Shown: one piece after another, positions 18,333 to 27,685 of the stretch | How positions within the stretch are numbered: position 1 is the stretch's first letter | Layout: each line of letters starts with the position of its first letter | NCBI GenBank assembly: GCA_030527825.1 | Contig: JAUNAC010000002.1 | Span: forward strand, 532,444-596,443 | Reading direction: 5' to 3' | DNA from: Lautropia sp. | Lineage (GTDB): Bacteria; Pseudomonadota; Gammaproteobacteria; Burkholderiales; Burkholderiaceae_E | DNA length: 64,000 bases | The notes under the pieces: model-generated | What the model was told of the DNA's origin: nothing | Databases searched by the model: none | Seen by the model: only the letters and a program-made list of their open reading frames with translations | Position numbers and translations under genes: made by a program

Positions 18333-18949
18333 GTGAGGAGGACGGTGCATTGCCTGTGAATCCTAGAGGTGCAGATATGCCCACCGGGCGGGAATCTGTT
18401 ACGCGCTTTGATGCACAGGATCACGCCATGATGCGGCGGGCCATTGATCAGGCACTGAATGCATCACTGCATGCTGAAGTGCCGGTCGGCGCTGTGTTGG
18501 TCAAGGATGGGTGTGTCATTGCGACCGGTTACAACCATCCGATCGGCAGTCATGATCCCACCGCTCACGCAGAGATCCGCGCCCTGCGGATGGCGGCAGA
18601 ACAGTTGTCCAATTACCGGATTGGGGCGGCAACGCTGTATGTGACCCTGGAGCCGTGCGCCATGTGCATGGGGGCAATACTCCATGCAAGACTGTCGCGG
18701 GTGGTGTTCGGCGCGCCGGATCCGAAGACCGGAGCCTGCGGCAGCGTGCTGGATTTGCCGGCACAACGCCTGCTCAATCACCAGACGCAGGTTCAGGGTG
18801 GCCTGCTGGCTGATGAGTGTGCCAGGCTATTGAAGGATTTTTTTGCAGAAAAACGAGCGCAGCGACGCCGGCTGCGTGCAGCCGAGGAGCCTGGTCATTT
18901 GTTGGGCGAGGGGGGCTTATGGTCTTCCTCTTCACATGCCTGGGAATGA
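18326..18949 (+). CDS. tadA: tRNA-specific adenosine deaminase TadA
   Basis: TadA converts A34 to inosine in tRNA-Arg(ACG) and is essential in most bacteria. The zinc-dependent deaminase motif is complete: HAEIRAL with the catalytic Glu, and PCAMCMGA with the two zinc Cys. The family phrases EVPVGAVLVKDG and GYNHPIGSHDPTAHAE precede and include it. The product from ATG 18326 is 207 residues, with about 35 extra N-terminal residues compared with E. coli TadA and a 30-residue tail after the helix ending RRRL. ATG 18377 or 18428 could be the true start; 18326 is favoured by its overlap with the pqiC stop. Confidence 0.92.
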   Translation: MVSEEDGALPVNPRGADMPTGRESVTRFDAQDHAMMRRAIDQALNASLHAEVPVGAVLVKDGCVIATGYNHPIGSHDPTAHAEIRALRMAAEQLSNYRIGAATLYVTLEPCAMCMGAILHARLSRVVFGAPDPKTGACGSVLDLPAQRLLNHQTQVQGGLLADECARLLKDFFAEKRAQRRRLRAAEEPGHLLGEGGLWSSSSHAWE

Positions 18950-19138
18950 CGGCAGCCAACATCCTTTTCCGGAAATACGGGCCCTTTTTCGCAATAAAGT
19001 GCAAAATAGCGGCGGACTGGCCACATAAGGCAGGGATTTAGCATTCCTGCATGTGGTTGTGCAGCTGAAAGCTGCTCGCGCATGGCCGTGTGGCATAGCC
19101 TGTGGCTGAAATCACTGGAGAATCAGGGGTATATACGT

Positions 19139-20391
19139 ATGGCGGGACAAGGGATTTGTGGGGTGTGGCGGCGGCTGAGTTTGGTGTCCCGCATTGCAAT
19201 CGGACTGGTGCTGGCCGTTTTAGTGGCATGGGTGACCCGACAGCTGGGGGATGATGGACATGCCGGGTGGGCTGGGAATGTCCATACAGTAGCCCAGATA
19301 TTTGGCGACCTTTTTGTCGGAGCATTGAAGGCGGTGGCACCTGTTCTGGTGTTTGTGCTAGTCATGGCTGCAATTTCACAGCATCGCCAGGGGACATCGA
19401 CCAACATGCGACCTGTTCTGGTGCTCTATCTGCTGGGACGTTCGCTGCTGCACTTGTGGCAGTGACGGCGAGTTTCCTGTTTCCCTCTACACTGACGCTG
19501 AGTGGCGTGGAAATCTCTCAAGAGGCAGCACCGGGCGGAATTGGTACCGTGTTGCGTGATCTGCTGATGAAGCTGGTGTCCAACCCTATCCAAGCACTGG
19601 CTAACGCCAACTACATTGGCATTCTGGCCTGGGCTCTGGTACTGGGGGCGTCATTCCGTCACGCAGGGGACAAGACGCGTGCTGTACTGGACGACACTGC
19701 AGAGGCCGTTTCCAAGGTCGTGCGATTTGTTATCGGATTTGCACCATTGGGTATTTTTGGTCTGCTGTTGGGAACTTTGCTCACTGATGACGGGTTTTCA
19801 CGGATCCTGCAGTATCTGCAGCTCCTGCTGGTACTGGTCGGCTCCATGCTGGTGGTGGCGTTGGTGATCAATCCTCTGATCGTATATACGCAGATCAGAC
19901 GTAATCCTTATCCGCTGGTATTGACCTGCCTTCTGGAGAGTGGCATTCCCGCATTTTTCACGCGGAGTTCGGCTGCCAATATTCCTGTGAACATGGCACT
20001 TGCCAAAAAATTGGGGCTACACGAGGATACTTACTCGATCTCGATTCCCCTGGGGGCGACCATCAATATGGCCGGAGCCGCGATCACCATAACGGTTTTG
20101 ACGCTTGCTGCAGTCAATACGCTAGGAATCCATGTGGATTTTCCCACTGCGTTGCTGCTGAGCGTAGTTGCGACCATTGGGGCATGTGGCGCCTCTGGGG
20201 TTGCGGGCGGCTCGTTGTTGCTCATTCCAATGGCCTGCAGCCTGTTTAGCATTGATAACGATATAGCGATGCAGGTGGCCGGAGTAGGCTTCATTATCAG
20301 CGTCATCCAGGATTCGGCCGAGACGGCATTAAATTCTTCGACGGATGTGCTGTTTACAGCTGCGGTTGATCAGTCGCAAAAAGCTGAGTGA
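19139..20391 (+). pseudogene. sstT: Serine/threonine:Na+ symporter SstT, interrupted by a frameshift
   Basis: Two overlapping frames together encode a full-length SstT (about 417 residues; E. coli 414), a dicarboxylate/amino-acid:cation symporter family carrier importing serine and threonine with sodium. The first part (19139 to about 19437) ends at VLYLLG, and the rest continues as [19 protein letters not shown] in the frame starting at 19438. One base is missing in the G-run at 19435-19437. Conserved segments ([48 protein letters not shown]-like [14 protein letters not shown]) are intact. A ribosome site AGGGG precedes ATG 19139. As read, the first frame stops at 19465, giving a truncated protein. 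A sequencing error is the main alternative. Confidence 0.85.
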
Positions 20392-20440
20392 AGGACCTCT
20401 GTCATGTCGTATCAAGGGGCCTTCTGTACTGAAGGTCGCA

Positions 20441-20466
20441 GCTGCCCCGCTATTTAGCAGGGCGGC
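20441..20466. terminator. Hairpin between convergent sstT and ppi
   Basis: GCTGCCCCGCT and AGCAGGGCGGC pair over 11 positions with one mismatch and a 4-nt ATTT loop. It sits 50 bp after the sstT stop and 67 bp beyond the ppi stop on the other strand. The T-run is weak on both sides. A shared terminator is plausible. Confidence 0.4.
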
Positions 20467-20532
20467 ATGCTCTTTGGCAGGCCGGAGATAGCAGTCAAGG
20501 CCATTTCCGGCACCATGGGCGCAAAGAGAAAG

Positions 20533-21387
20533 TTACTGGATCTTGGCGGCAGCACGCAGTTTTTCCTGCAGAGCTTGGACTTTCTGACGTTCCAGCTGCT
20601 GCTTCAGCTGCGGCTTGACCTGGTCGAGTGACGGCGGTTCGGCCGCCCGGACGTCGTCCAGTTTGATGATGTGATAGCCAAACTGAGTTTTGACCGGGAT
20701 GACGGTGTATTCGCCCTTCTTGAGGTGGGTCATGGCCTCGGAGAACTCCTTCACGAAGGTATCCGGTGTGTTCCAGCCCAGATCCCCTCCCTGGGCGCCT
20801 GATCCAGGATCTTTGGACAGTTTGGCCAGGGCTTCAAAGCCCTCACCTTTCTGCAGACGTTCGATGATCTGTTTGGCCTCGGCTTCACTTTCGACCAGGA
20901 TGTGGCGGGCCTTGTACTCCTGTGCGCCGCTTTGAGCCGAGTCCTTGACCAACTTGTCGTATTCGGCCTTGATATCGGCGTCGGTGATGGGGGATTTTTT
21001 GAGCTCGTTAGCAATCAGGGCACGGATCAGCACGTCCTGACGAATCTGCTCCAGTTGCTGTTTGACCTCTGGCGTTTTTTCCAGACCGCGCTTTCCTGCT
21101 TCCTGGACAAACAGCTCGCGGGTGATGAGCTCATCACGGATCATTTTGCGGGTTTCTGGCGTGTCGGGCCTGCCCTGCTGGGCCAGTACCTTGACAAATT
21201 CGTCTACCCGGGCGGAAGGAATGGCCTTGCCGTTAACGATGGCGGCATTTTGAGCCATAACTGGCGTCCCCAGCAGCAGACCTGCAGACAGCAGAGCCGT
21301 GGCACCAAGGGCACGTTTGGAAAGAAGTCCGGGGGAGAAGTGGGGCATATCGGTTCCAGAAAGAGTCGGGTTGAAAGAATGAAGCAT
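20533..21387 (-). CDS. Secreted parvulin-type peptidyl-prolyl isomerase
   Basis: A 284-residue periplasmic PpiC/SurA-like foldase. A signal peptide (hydrophobic core ALGATALLSAGLLLG, cleavage near PVMAQ) leads to an N-terminal chaperone-like helical domain (about residues 50-145). One rotamase domain follows, with KARHILVESEAEA, DPGSGAQGGDLGW and TQFGYHIIKLDDV. The ATG at 21387 has a GGAAGGA ribosome site 6 nt upstream; a start at 21348 also retains the signal peptide. It probably helps fold outer-membrane or periplasmic proteins. The order yciB-bolA-ppi on one strand is a recurring arrangement in Bordetella-like genomes as I remember them. Confidence 0.88.
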   Translation of the reverse strand: MLHSFNPTLSGTDMPHFSPGLLSKRALGATALLSAGLLLGTPVMAQNAAIVNGKAIPSARVDEFVKVLAQQGRPDTPETRKMIRDELITRELFVQEAGKRGLEKTPEVKQQLEQIRQDVLIRALIANELKKSPITDADIKAEYDKLVKDSAQSGAQEYKARHILVESEAEAKQIIERLQKGEGFEALAKLSKDPGSGAQGGDLGWNTPDTFVKEFSEAMTHLKKGEYTVIPVKTQFGYHIIKLDDVRAAEPPSLDQVKPQLKQQLERQKVQALQEKLRAAAKIQ

Positions 21388-21464
21388 GATCAGTCCTTCC
21401 CTAACGGGGGCAGGGCCGATACGTTGACATGTACTGGCTGTAAAGGCCAGCACATGCTTCCCGG

Positions 21465-21731
21465 TCAGGTGCTGGGCACCTCGGCTCGGATGCTGAGTGC
21501 ATGGATGCGCTGTGGCATCCAGTCGGCGACGGCATCATACACCAGGCGATGTCGTCGCAAGGTTGGCAGGCCCGCAAAGACCGGGGAGATGATTGTTACA
21601 GCGAAATGGCCCGCACCGCCGCTCGCCCCCGCATGGCCCATGTGATGATGACTGTCGTCCTGCACATTAATGTGCGCTCCAGGAAAATGTTGTTTCAGCC
21701 GTTGTAATAATGCTTCAGGAGTCGGTTTCAT
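21465..21731 (-). CDS. bolA: BolA family protein
   Basis: An 88-residue BolA-fold protein starting at ATG 21731 (MKPTPEALLQRL). The helix-turn-helix-like core contains DDSHHHMGHAG, with the His that ligates a [2Fe-2S] cluster in BolA-glutaredoxin complexes, then HFAVTIISPVFAGLPTLRRHRLVYDAV and the C-terminal IHALSIRA strand. BolA proteins act with monothiol glutaredoxins in iron-sulfur trafficking, and E. coli BolA also affects morphology. The start lies 17 nt inside the end of yciB, so the two are translationally coupled. The frame is open further upstream, but those residues are yciB in another frame. Confidence 0.88.
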   Translation of the reverse strand: MKPTPEALLQRLKQHFPGAHINVQDDSHHHMGHAGASGGAGHFAVTIISPVFAGLPTLRRHRLVYDAVADWMPQRIHALSIRAEVPST

Positions 21732-22269
21732 GGGATTGATCCTCCTGAATGTGGGGGCCGAGATAAAGGCCCTGGGCCAGAATGAACAATAGCAATGCAC
21801 CGCTGGTACCAAAAAGTTTGAAGTTGACCCAAGTGTCAGTGCTGGTGTGATAGGCCATCCACAGATTGACGCCACCCATCAGGCTGAAAAACAGACACCA
21901 TAGCCAGTCGAGACGCTGCCAGACCGGGTCAGGCAGGCGTATCTGTTTTCCCATGAACTGGCGCAAGGGGGCTTTGCCTAGCCAGGATGAAATGGCCAGG
22001 CCAGCGGCCATGCACCAGTAAAGGATGGTGGGTTTCCATTTGATAAAAGATTCATCGTGAAGCAGCAGCGTCATGCTGCCGAATATCACGATGATGGCCA
22101 GGCTGATCCATTGCATGGTATCCACACTGCGTCTGCGCCATAGCAGCCAGCCTATTTGCCCGATGCTGGTAATGATGGCGATGGTGGTGGCAGTGTAGAT
22201 GTTGGCCAGTTTGAAGGCAATGAAGAACAGGATGACCGGCAAGAGGTCGAACAACCACTTATTTTTCAT
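21715..22269 (-). CDS. yciB: Inner-membrane septation protein YciB
   Basis: A 184-residue polytopic inner-membrane protein of the YciB/intracellular septation protein A family. It begins MKNKWLFDLLPVILFFIAFK, the family signature, and has five or six hydrophobic helices. A conserved RQFMGKQIRLPDPVWQRL loop is followed by the final helices, and the tail is short and acidic. YciB contributes to cell-envelope maintenance and is linked to septation in several bacteria. The ATG at 22269 is chosen because the 34 residues upstream in the same frame are not conserved. Its promoter probably lies in the 183-bp AT-rich region shared with the divergent acyl-CoA dehydrogenase. Confidence 0.9.
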   Translation of the reverse strand: MKNKWLFDLLPVILFFIAFKLANIYTATTIAIITSIGQIGWLLWRRRSVDTMQWISLAIIVIFGSMTLLLHDESFIKWKPTILYWCMAAGLAISSWLGKAPLRQFMGKQIRLPDPVWQRLDWLWCLFFSLMGGVNLWMAYHTSTDTWVNFKLFGTSGALLLFILAQGLYLGPHIQEDQSHETDS

Positions 22270-22452
22270 AGATGGCAGGGGGTGCGTAGGAAAACAGATG
22301 ATAAAACGGCTGTTGTAGGTTGGTGTGCAGGACACGGATGTTTGTCGTTCGCCGCGGAAAACTGTAACCATAAAAGTTTAATTTATGCAATAAAGTAAAT
22401 TTTTATGTGTAAATGCAACGATTATTGTTTATTTGGGCAGTAGACTGGCCAC

Positions 22453-24366
22453 ATGAAAGAGACCATGCTTGCCAATCGGGAGATTGGTTTTTTACTGAAT
22501 GAATGGCTCGATATCCAGGCTTTATGCCGGCGGCCACGATTTGCGGCGCTCCGCCGGGAGAAGTTCGAGGCAGCGCTGGTGCGCGCTGCTCAATTGTCAA
22601 GAGATGTTCTTGCGCCGGCCAATCGGCAGCTGGATGAGCAGGAGTTGCAGCTACTCGGCGAGAAGGTATGGGCCCCCTCATTATTGGCAGAGGTGCTGAA
22701 GGCGGTGCAGAACTCTGCTTTGCTGAGCGTCGCCCATGATCGGGAATATGGAGGGATGCAGTTACCGATCCTGCTGGAAAAAGCAGTGACGGCCTGTTTG
22801 TTCGCAGGCAGTGCATCGGTTATGGCTTATCTGCATCCTATACAGGCTGCGAGTCGTTTGTTATTGCGTCATGCCAGCCGGGCATTCGCGGCATATTGGG
22901 TTCCTCTGTTGCTTGGTGGCAAGGCGACGTGCACATTCTGCACGTCCGAGCCACAGGCGGGATCTTCGTTGTCGGATATCCGGACGCGGGCCGTCCGACA
23001 GGAAAATGGCAGTTTTCGCCTTTATGGTAACAAGATGTGGGTTGTGGGTGGTGACCACGAGTTGGCGGACAACATTGTGCATCTGGTTCTGGCCAAAATT
23101 GAAAGTGAGCAGGGGAGCATAGAGCCTGGGGCAGAGTCGTTATCACTGTTTTTGGTACCCAAGTATCTGCCCGAGGGTTTCGCGGCGGGGATAGATGAAC
23201 TGTGGCCAATGGATGGCGCTCGGCCACCTGCGCAAGGCCAGGCTAGTGTGCTTTCTGCGGGGGGGAAAGATCCCGGGAATCACAATGATGTTGCTGCCGT
23301 AGGGATCTACCCGCAGATGGGGCAGCGTGGTGCAACCAGCTGTCTGATGAGTTTCGGGGAAGGTTACCATCTGCCAAGTGGTCAGGCAGGAGCTGTAGCC
23401 TGGCTGGTGGGTGATGAGAACGCTGGCATGGCTTTGATTAATGAGGCGGCACCCGACATCCAGATCAATATTGCGCTATCGGCCGCTGCATTGGGGTATG
23501 TGGGTTATGCGAATGCGCTGCTCTATGCGCGTGAGCGTCACCAAGGACGTTTTCCAGGAGTGAACAGTCATCTGGGTGGGCAGGTTCCCATCATCGAGCA
23601 TGCGGATATCCGTCGCATGCTACTGGTGCAGAAGAGTTTTGTGGAAGGTAGCCTGGCGCTTGGGTTGTGGTGTGCCCGATTGATGGATGAGGCCGAGACG
23701 GCTGAGACACCCATGGACCGTTTGCGCGCACGAGACTTGCTGTGTTTGCTGGCGCCTGTGGCCAAGAGCTGTTCGGCCCGAAATTGCCTGAGGGCCAATG
23801 CGTTGGCCATTCAGGTATTGGGGTGCTACGGCTATACCCGTGATTATTTGGTTGAACAGATTTATCGTGACAACCGGATTAATCCGATCTTGGAAGGGAC
23901 GAGCGGGATTCTGTCGCTGGAAATGATGCGTGACCGGCTCCTCACGGATGATTTCATGGGGTTTCAGCGTTTTGCCTATGAGGTAGAGCAGACACTGGGG
24001 CGGGCTGCTGCCCGTTGTGGGGATATTCGCCATATGGCGATTCAGCTGCAGAAATATGCCGAGCGTTTTGGCTGGCTGATCAATCGGTTGCGCCAGGAGC
24101 CGGACATTGGGTGCCGCTTGGCTAATGCCAGCATTTTCATGGAGGCATTTGGCTATTACGTCATTGCCTGGATATGGTTGGAACAGGTGCTGGTGGCGGA
24201 GGTAGCCAATCTGTCCGCCTATGGCTCGGAGCGCAGTTTCTATGCCGGGAAATGTCAGACAGCGCGTTTTTTCTATCAGCATGAACTACCTAAAATCGAT
24301 TCTCAGCTGACGTTGCTGGAGCAGATGGATATGTGCGCTATGGACATGCAACCGGCCTGGTTCTGA
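22453..24366 (+). CDS. Acyl-CoA dehydrogenase family flavoprotein
   Basis: A 637-residue FAD-dependent acyl-CoA dehydrogenase, in the size class of DmdC/AidB-like members rather than the classical 380-400-residue enzymes. The N-terminal helical domain is followed by the beta domain with CTSEPQAGSSLSDI and the FAD-contacting NKMWVVGGDHELADN. The C-terminal domain includes INPILEGTSGILSLEMM, where the Glu before GTSG is the probable catalytic base. A long C-terminal helical extension (about residues 500-637) resembles that of the large subfamily. It likely oxidises an acyl-CoA thioester and passes electrons to ETF. No beta-oxidation partner is adjacent, so the substrate is unknown. Confidence 0.85.
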   Translation: MKETMLANREIGFLLNEWLDIQALCRRPRFAALRREKFEAALVRAAQLSRDVLAPANRQLDEQELQLLGEKVWAPSLLAEVLKAVQNSALLSVAHDREYGGMQLPILLEKAVTACLFAGSASVMAYLHPIQAASRLLLRHASRAFAAYWVPLLLGGKATCTFCTSEPQAGSSLSDIRTRAVRQENGSFRLYGNKMWVVGGDHELADNIVHLVLAKIESEQGSIEPGAESLSLFLVPKYLPEGFAAGIDELWPMDGARPPAQGQASVLSAGGKDPGNHNDVAAVGIYPQMGQRGATSCLMSFGEGYHLPSGQAGAVAWLVGDENAGMALINEAAPDIQINIALSAAALGYVGYANALLYARERHQGRFPGVNSHLGGQVPIIEHADIRRMLLVQKSFVEGSLALGLWCARLMDEAETAETPMDRLRARDLLCLLAPVAKSCSARNCLRANALAIQVLGCYGYTRDYLVEQIYRDNRINPILEGTSGILSLEMMRDRLLTDDFMGFQRFAYEVEQTLGRAAARCGDIRHMAIQLQKYAERFGWLINRLRQEPDIGCRLANASIFMEAFGYYVIAWIWLEQVLVAEVANLSAYGSERSFYAGKCQTARFFYQHELPKIDSQLTLLEQMDMCAMDMQPAWF

Positions 24367-24441
24367 ACGGGGTGCAGAAGCCCAGCAAGGGGCGTCGGGC
24401 GTGCGCCCTGTTCACTACCATGTCTCTGTCATCTTGACAGA

Positions 24442-25767
24442 TCAGTTTTCAGGAATGTCGTAAGGGAGTCTTAGCAGGCCGATGGCGGCGTTGCCAATGC
24501 GCAGGCTGGTGGCAATCATGCCAGCAGAGCGTGGTTGGGCGCCGACGGAGTCGATTCGGGCTTCGAACAGCAGCAGAAAACGACGCCCAACCAATACAAT
24601 TGGCAGTTCTTCCTGCTCTGGATCCATCACGATGTCGTGCCCTGCCATGACCTCTTCGTCTGTATCCAGGGACAGGCTGGCAACGCTGATCACCTTGCCA
24701 ATGGGGCTTGCATCCCAGGCAAGGACATCGGTTCCAGGTGGGGGCAGGGGTCCACTGCACATGCCGGCAAACATGCGGCGCTTGACCTTGCCTCTATATT
24801 CACTGCGAGCTACGACCTCCTGACCGGGATAGCATCCTTTCTTGAAGCTGACGCCCCCGACCAGTTCCAGGTTGAGCATTTGGGGGATGAAGGTTTCAGC
24901 GGTCGCCGCATGGATCCAGGGAATACCACTAGAAACATCGAGTTGCAACCAGTCACTGGCAGACATTTTGAAGCGGATGCCTTGGGGCGAAGTCTGTCTG
25001 TCCATGTCTTGAGCCGCCTGGCCGCCGCCTGGGAGGACATTGGGATCTGGCGATGTTTCCGGGCCTGCCGGCGAGGAGGGGGACTGCGGTATATCGATAC
25101 TGGTTGCAGATTCGGCAGAGCTATTTTCAGAGGCTGCAATGGCCGATGGTGTTGTGGGGTTTGCCGGTGTGACGAGGCTGCTTAGCTGGGTAGCGGACAG
25201 AATCAGCATGCTACGGGCCAGTATGCGCTCGCTGCCGAGCAGACGTCTGACCGGAGTTGTAAGCATGTCGGCTGTAGTCTGTGTCAGTGCGACAGTCGGT
25301 AAGGCGGCGCTGATGACATCTCTTACGCCAGCTTCCTGCAGGGCCTGAGTGGCATGCCTAGCCGGGCCGATGTAGCCCAGTACATGATGATCATTGCTGA
25401 GGTCATGCACCTTGCACTTGGCGCGGAGAACATACATGGCCAGACGACGGGCCACAGTGGCTGCAACGTCCCGTGCACAGACTAGCCAGAAAGTGGGTGA
25501 GCTGTCGGTCTTCTGCTTATCCTCGGGTACTGGGTCATGACGGATAACCCAGAGGGTGGCTATCAGTCTGCCATTGGGCGTCAGATAGCCTGCCAGCCGG
25601 GCATGGCCGGGCATGAGGGTCAGGATATCGTTGCTGAGTTGGCCGTGTAGAAACGAAGGAGCATCGTTGCCCTGTACTCTGAGAACCCCCAGATGATTCA
25701 GAGGGGCGTAGGGCAGCGATGGTTGATGCTCGGTGGGGGGAACGGTAGAAGGCGCTGTGTCGTTCAT
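24442..25767 (-). CDS. ygfZ: Folate-binding Fe-S/tRNA-modification protein YgfZ
   Basis: A GcvT-like folate-binding protein that supports iron-sulfur enzymes such as MiaB. The diagnostic motif KGCYPGQEVVARSEYRGKVKRRM with its conserved Cys is present near residue 310. The N-terminal region has LRVQGNDAPSFLHGQLSND, also typical. At 441 residues it is about 115 longer than E. coli YgfZ. Much of the excess is a Ser/Pro/Ala-rich low-complexity stretch at about residues 200-258, just before the folate-fold C-terminal half. It is divergent from mltG with 131 bp between starts. Confidence 0.9.
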   Translation of the reverse strand: MNDTAPSTVPPTEHQPSLPYAPLNHLGVLRVQGNDAPSFLHGQLSNDILTLMPGHARLAGYLTPNGRLIATLWVIRHDPVPEDKQKTDSSPTFWLVCARDVAATVARRLAMYVLRAKCKVHDLSNDHHVLGYIGPARHATQALQEAGVRDVISAALPTVALTQTTADMLTTPVRRLLGSERILARSMLILSATQLSSLVTPANPTTPSAIAASENSSAESATSIDIPQSPSSPAGPETSPDPNVLPGGGQAAQDMDRQTSPQGIRFKMSASDWLQLDVSSGIPWIHAATAETFIPQMLNLELVGGVSFKKGCYPGQEVVARSEYRGKVKRRMFAGMCSGPLPPPGTDVLAWDASPIGKVISVASLSLDTDEEVMAGHDIVMDPEQEELPIVLVGRRFLLLFEARIDSVGAQPRSAGMIATSLRIGNAAIGLLRLPYDIPEN

Positions 25768-25898
25768 GGGAAGGACAGATTCGGGGCCGGCGGCAAGGAC
25801 GGATCACGACAGGGGAGAAAGCCAGCCGGTATTCTCTGTATATCATAGCGTGTACTGTTGCTTTCTCTGGCGCATAAAGTCGCTGGGTGACTCACATC

Positions 25899-27008
25899 AT
25901 GCGCATGTTTGGTCGAATTTTTCTCTTGGTCTTGCTGTTTTGTCTGGCAGCGGCTGGCTGGCAGTGGCACGCCTATTCCCACCAGCCACTGGTGGCATCA
26001 GGGCATGAGGTGGTTTTCGAGGTTCCGAAGGGACTGTCCGGAACGCGTCTGGCCGATGCATTGCAGCAGTCGGGGGTGCCGGTGTCTGGGTGGCAGATGG
26101 TGCTGGCGCTGCGCCTTCGGGGTGATGCGGCGCGGATCAAGGCCGGAAATTACCAGATTGCCGGACCGGTCACGTTGCAGCGTCTCCTGGATGAAATGGT
26201 GAGCGGGCAGCAGGAGAAAGGCAAGCTGCTTACCCTGCTGGAAGGCTGGAACATGCGTGATCTGCGGGCGGCGCTGAAGAAGGCTCCCGATCTGAAGGAT
26301 ACGTTGTCCGGCCTGTCGGACGAGGCATTGATGTCGCGTTTGCAGATGCCGGGGGTGAGCCCGGAGGGGCGCTTTGCGCCGGATACATATGCCTATCGGC
26401 CCGGGAGCGACGATATCAGTGTGCTGCGGCGGGCACTGGCCTTGCAGCAGCGCCGGCTGGAAGCGGCCTGGGCGGAGCGGGCCGGGGATTCGCCTCTCAG
26501 GACACCTGATGAGCTGTTGACATTGGCCTCCATCGTCGAGAAGGAAACGGGGCACGATCTGGACCGGGACATGGTGGCGTCAGTGTTCAGCAACCGGCTT
26601 CGCAAGGGCATGCCCCTGCAGAGTGATCCAACCACCATCTACGGGCTGGGGGAGCGTTTTGACGGCAATCTGCGCAAGCATGATCTGCGGGATCCCTCGC
26701 TGTATAACACCTATGTACGCAAAGGGCTTCCGCCTACGCCGATTTCGATGCCAGGCTTGCGGGCACTGCAGGCGAGTGCACGTCCGGCGCAGTCCGACAA
26801 TCTGTATTTTGTTGCCAGAGGTGACGGGCGTTCAGAGTTTTCGGCAGATCTGGCCAGCCATAACCGGGCTGTCAGCCGTTTTCAGCGCAGGGCCGTTGCC
26901 CGCTCGACACGCAAAGACAAAGGCGTAGCGGATGAGGCCAGTTCGTCAGGTTTATCCGAATGGCCGGCTGCTACTGGACAGGTGCATGATGACGGGAAGC
27001 GGCCATGA
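25899..27008 (+). CDS. mltG: Endolytic peptidoglycan transglycosylase MltG
   Basis: MltG cleaves nascent glycan strands in the inner membrane and sets their length. The N-terminal hydrophobic anchor (about residues 5-22) is followed by a LysM-like subdomain (FEVPKGLSGTRLADAL) and the YceG catalytic domain. The catalytic Glu lies in LASIVEKETG. Other family marks are FAPDTYAY, VFSNRLRKGMPLQSDPTTIYG and NTYVRKGLPPTPISMPG. ATG 25899 has a GGGTGA ribosome site 8 nt upstream; a GTG at 25887 overlaps that site. About 45 C-terminal residues beyond the family end are Arg/Ser rich. The stop overlaps tmk by 4 nt. Confidence 0.95.
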   Translation: MRMFGRIFLLVLLFCLAAAGWQWHAYSHQPLVASGHEVVFEVPKGLSGTRLADALQQSGVPVSGWQMVLALRLRGDAARIKAGNYQIAGPVTLQRLLDEMVSGQQEKGKLLTLLEGWNMRDLRAALKKAPDLKDTLSGLSDEALMSRLQMPGVSPEGRFAPDTYAYRPGSDDISVLRRALALQQRRLEAAWAERAGDSPLRTPDELLTLASIVEKETGHDLDRDMVASVFSNRLRKGMPLQSDPTTIYGLGERFDGNLRKHDLRDPSLYNTYVRKGLPPTPISMPGLRALQASARPAQSDNLYFVARGDGRSEFSADLASHNRAVSRFQRRAVARSTRKDKGVADEASSSGLSEWPAATGQVHDDGKRP

Positions 27009-27685
27009 GTGATGGAAAAGGCGCGAGACGGGGGGGGTTCATCAGTTTTGAGGGGATTGATGGTGCTGGCAAGAGTACGCATGTGGGAGCCTGTGTGGCC
27101 TGGTTACGCACACGGGGTGAGCAGGTCGTGCTGAGCAGGGAACCCGGCGGCAGTCCGTTGGCCGAAATGTTGCGCCAGTTGCTGCTGAAGGAGGAGATGC
27201 AGCCCCAAACCGAGACATTATTGGCATTTGCAGCGCGCAGCGATCATCTGCATCGTGTGATAAGGCCCGCTTTGCTGGCAGGCCAATGGGTGGTATGTGA
27301 CCGCTTTACGGATTCCACGTTTGCTTACCAGGGCGGTGGTTCGGGGGTTGATCCGACCTGGCTGGGGAAACTGGAAGCGGAGGTTCAGGCCGGTTTGAAT
27401 CCTGATAGAACCTATCTTTTTGATTTGCCAGTCGAAACAGCTGAAAGACGGCGTGCGGCGGTTCGGGTGGCAGATCGTTTCGAGGGTCGGGACGCAGACT
27501 ACTTTGACCGGGTTCGCCAGGCTTATCTGTCCAGGGTTGCGGCTGATCCGTCGCGTTTTCGGGTCCTGGATGCCACCGCATCACCGGAGCAGATTACCGA
27601 GTGGCTGATGCAGGATCTGGAGGAGTTTTACACTTCCCGGGAACAGGGGGGGGCGGCAGGTGCAGTACATGGGGTGCCCCGCTAG
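27005..27685 (+). CDS. tmk: Thymidylate kinase
   Basis: A 226-residue dTMP kinase that makes dTDP for DNA synthesis. The P-loop is FEGIDGAGKSTH near residues 17-28. SREPGGSPLAE follows as the DR(E)PGG-type motif. VCDRFTDSTFAYQGGG carries the conserved DRxxxS/T element, and RVADRFEGRDADYFDRV matches the lid region. ATG 27005 overlaps the mltG stop. The stop TAG at 27683-27685 shares its last base with the GTG start of holB. The mltG-tmk-holB order is widespread in proteobacteria. Confidence 0.95.
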   Translation: MSDGKGARRGGFISFEGIDGAGKSTHVGACVAWLRTRGEQVVLSREPGGSPLAEMLRQLLLKEEMQPQTETLLAFAARSDHLHRVIRPALLAGQWVVCDRFTDSTFAYQGGGSGVDPTWLGKLEAEVQAGLNPDRTYLFDLPVETAERRRAAVRVADRFEGRDADYFDRVRQAYLSRVAADPSRFRVLDATASPEQITEWLMQDLEEFYTSREQGGAAGAVHGVPR

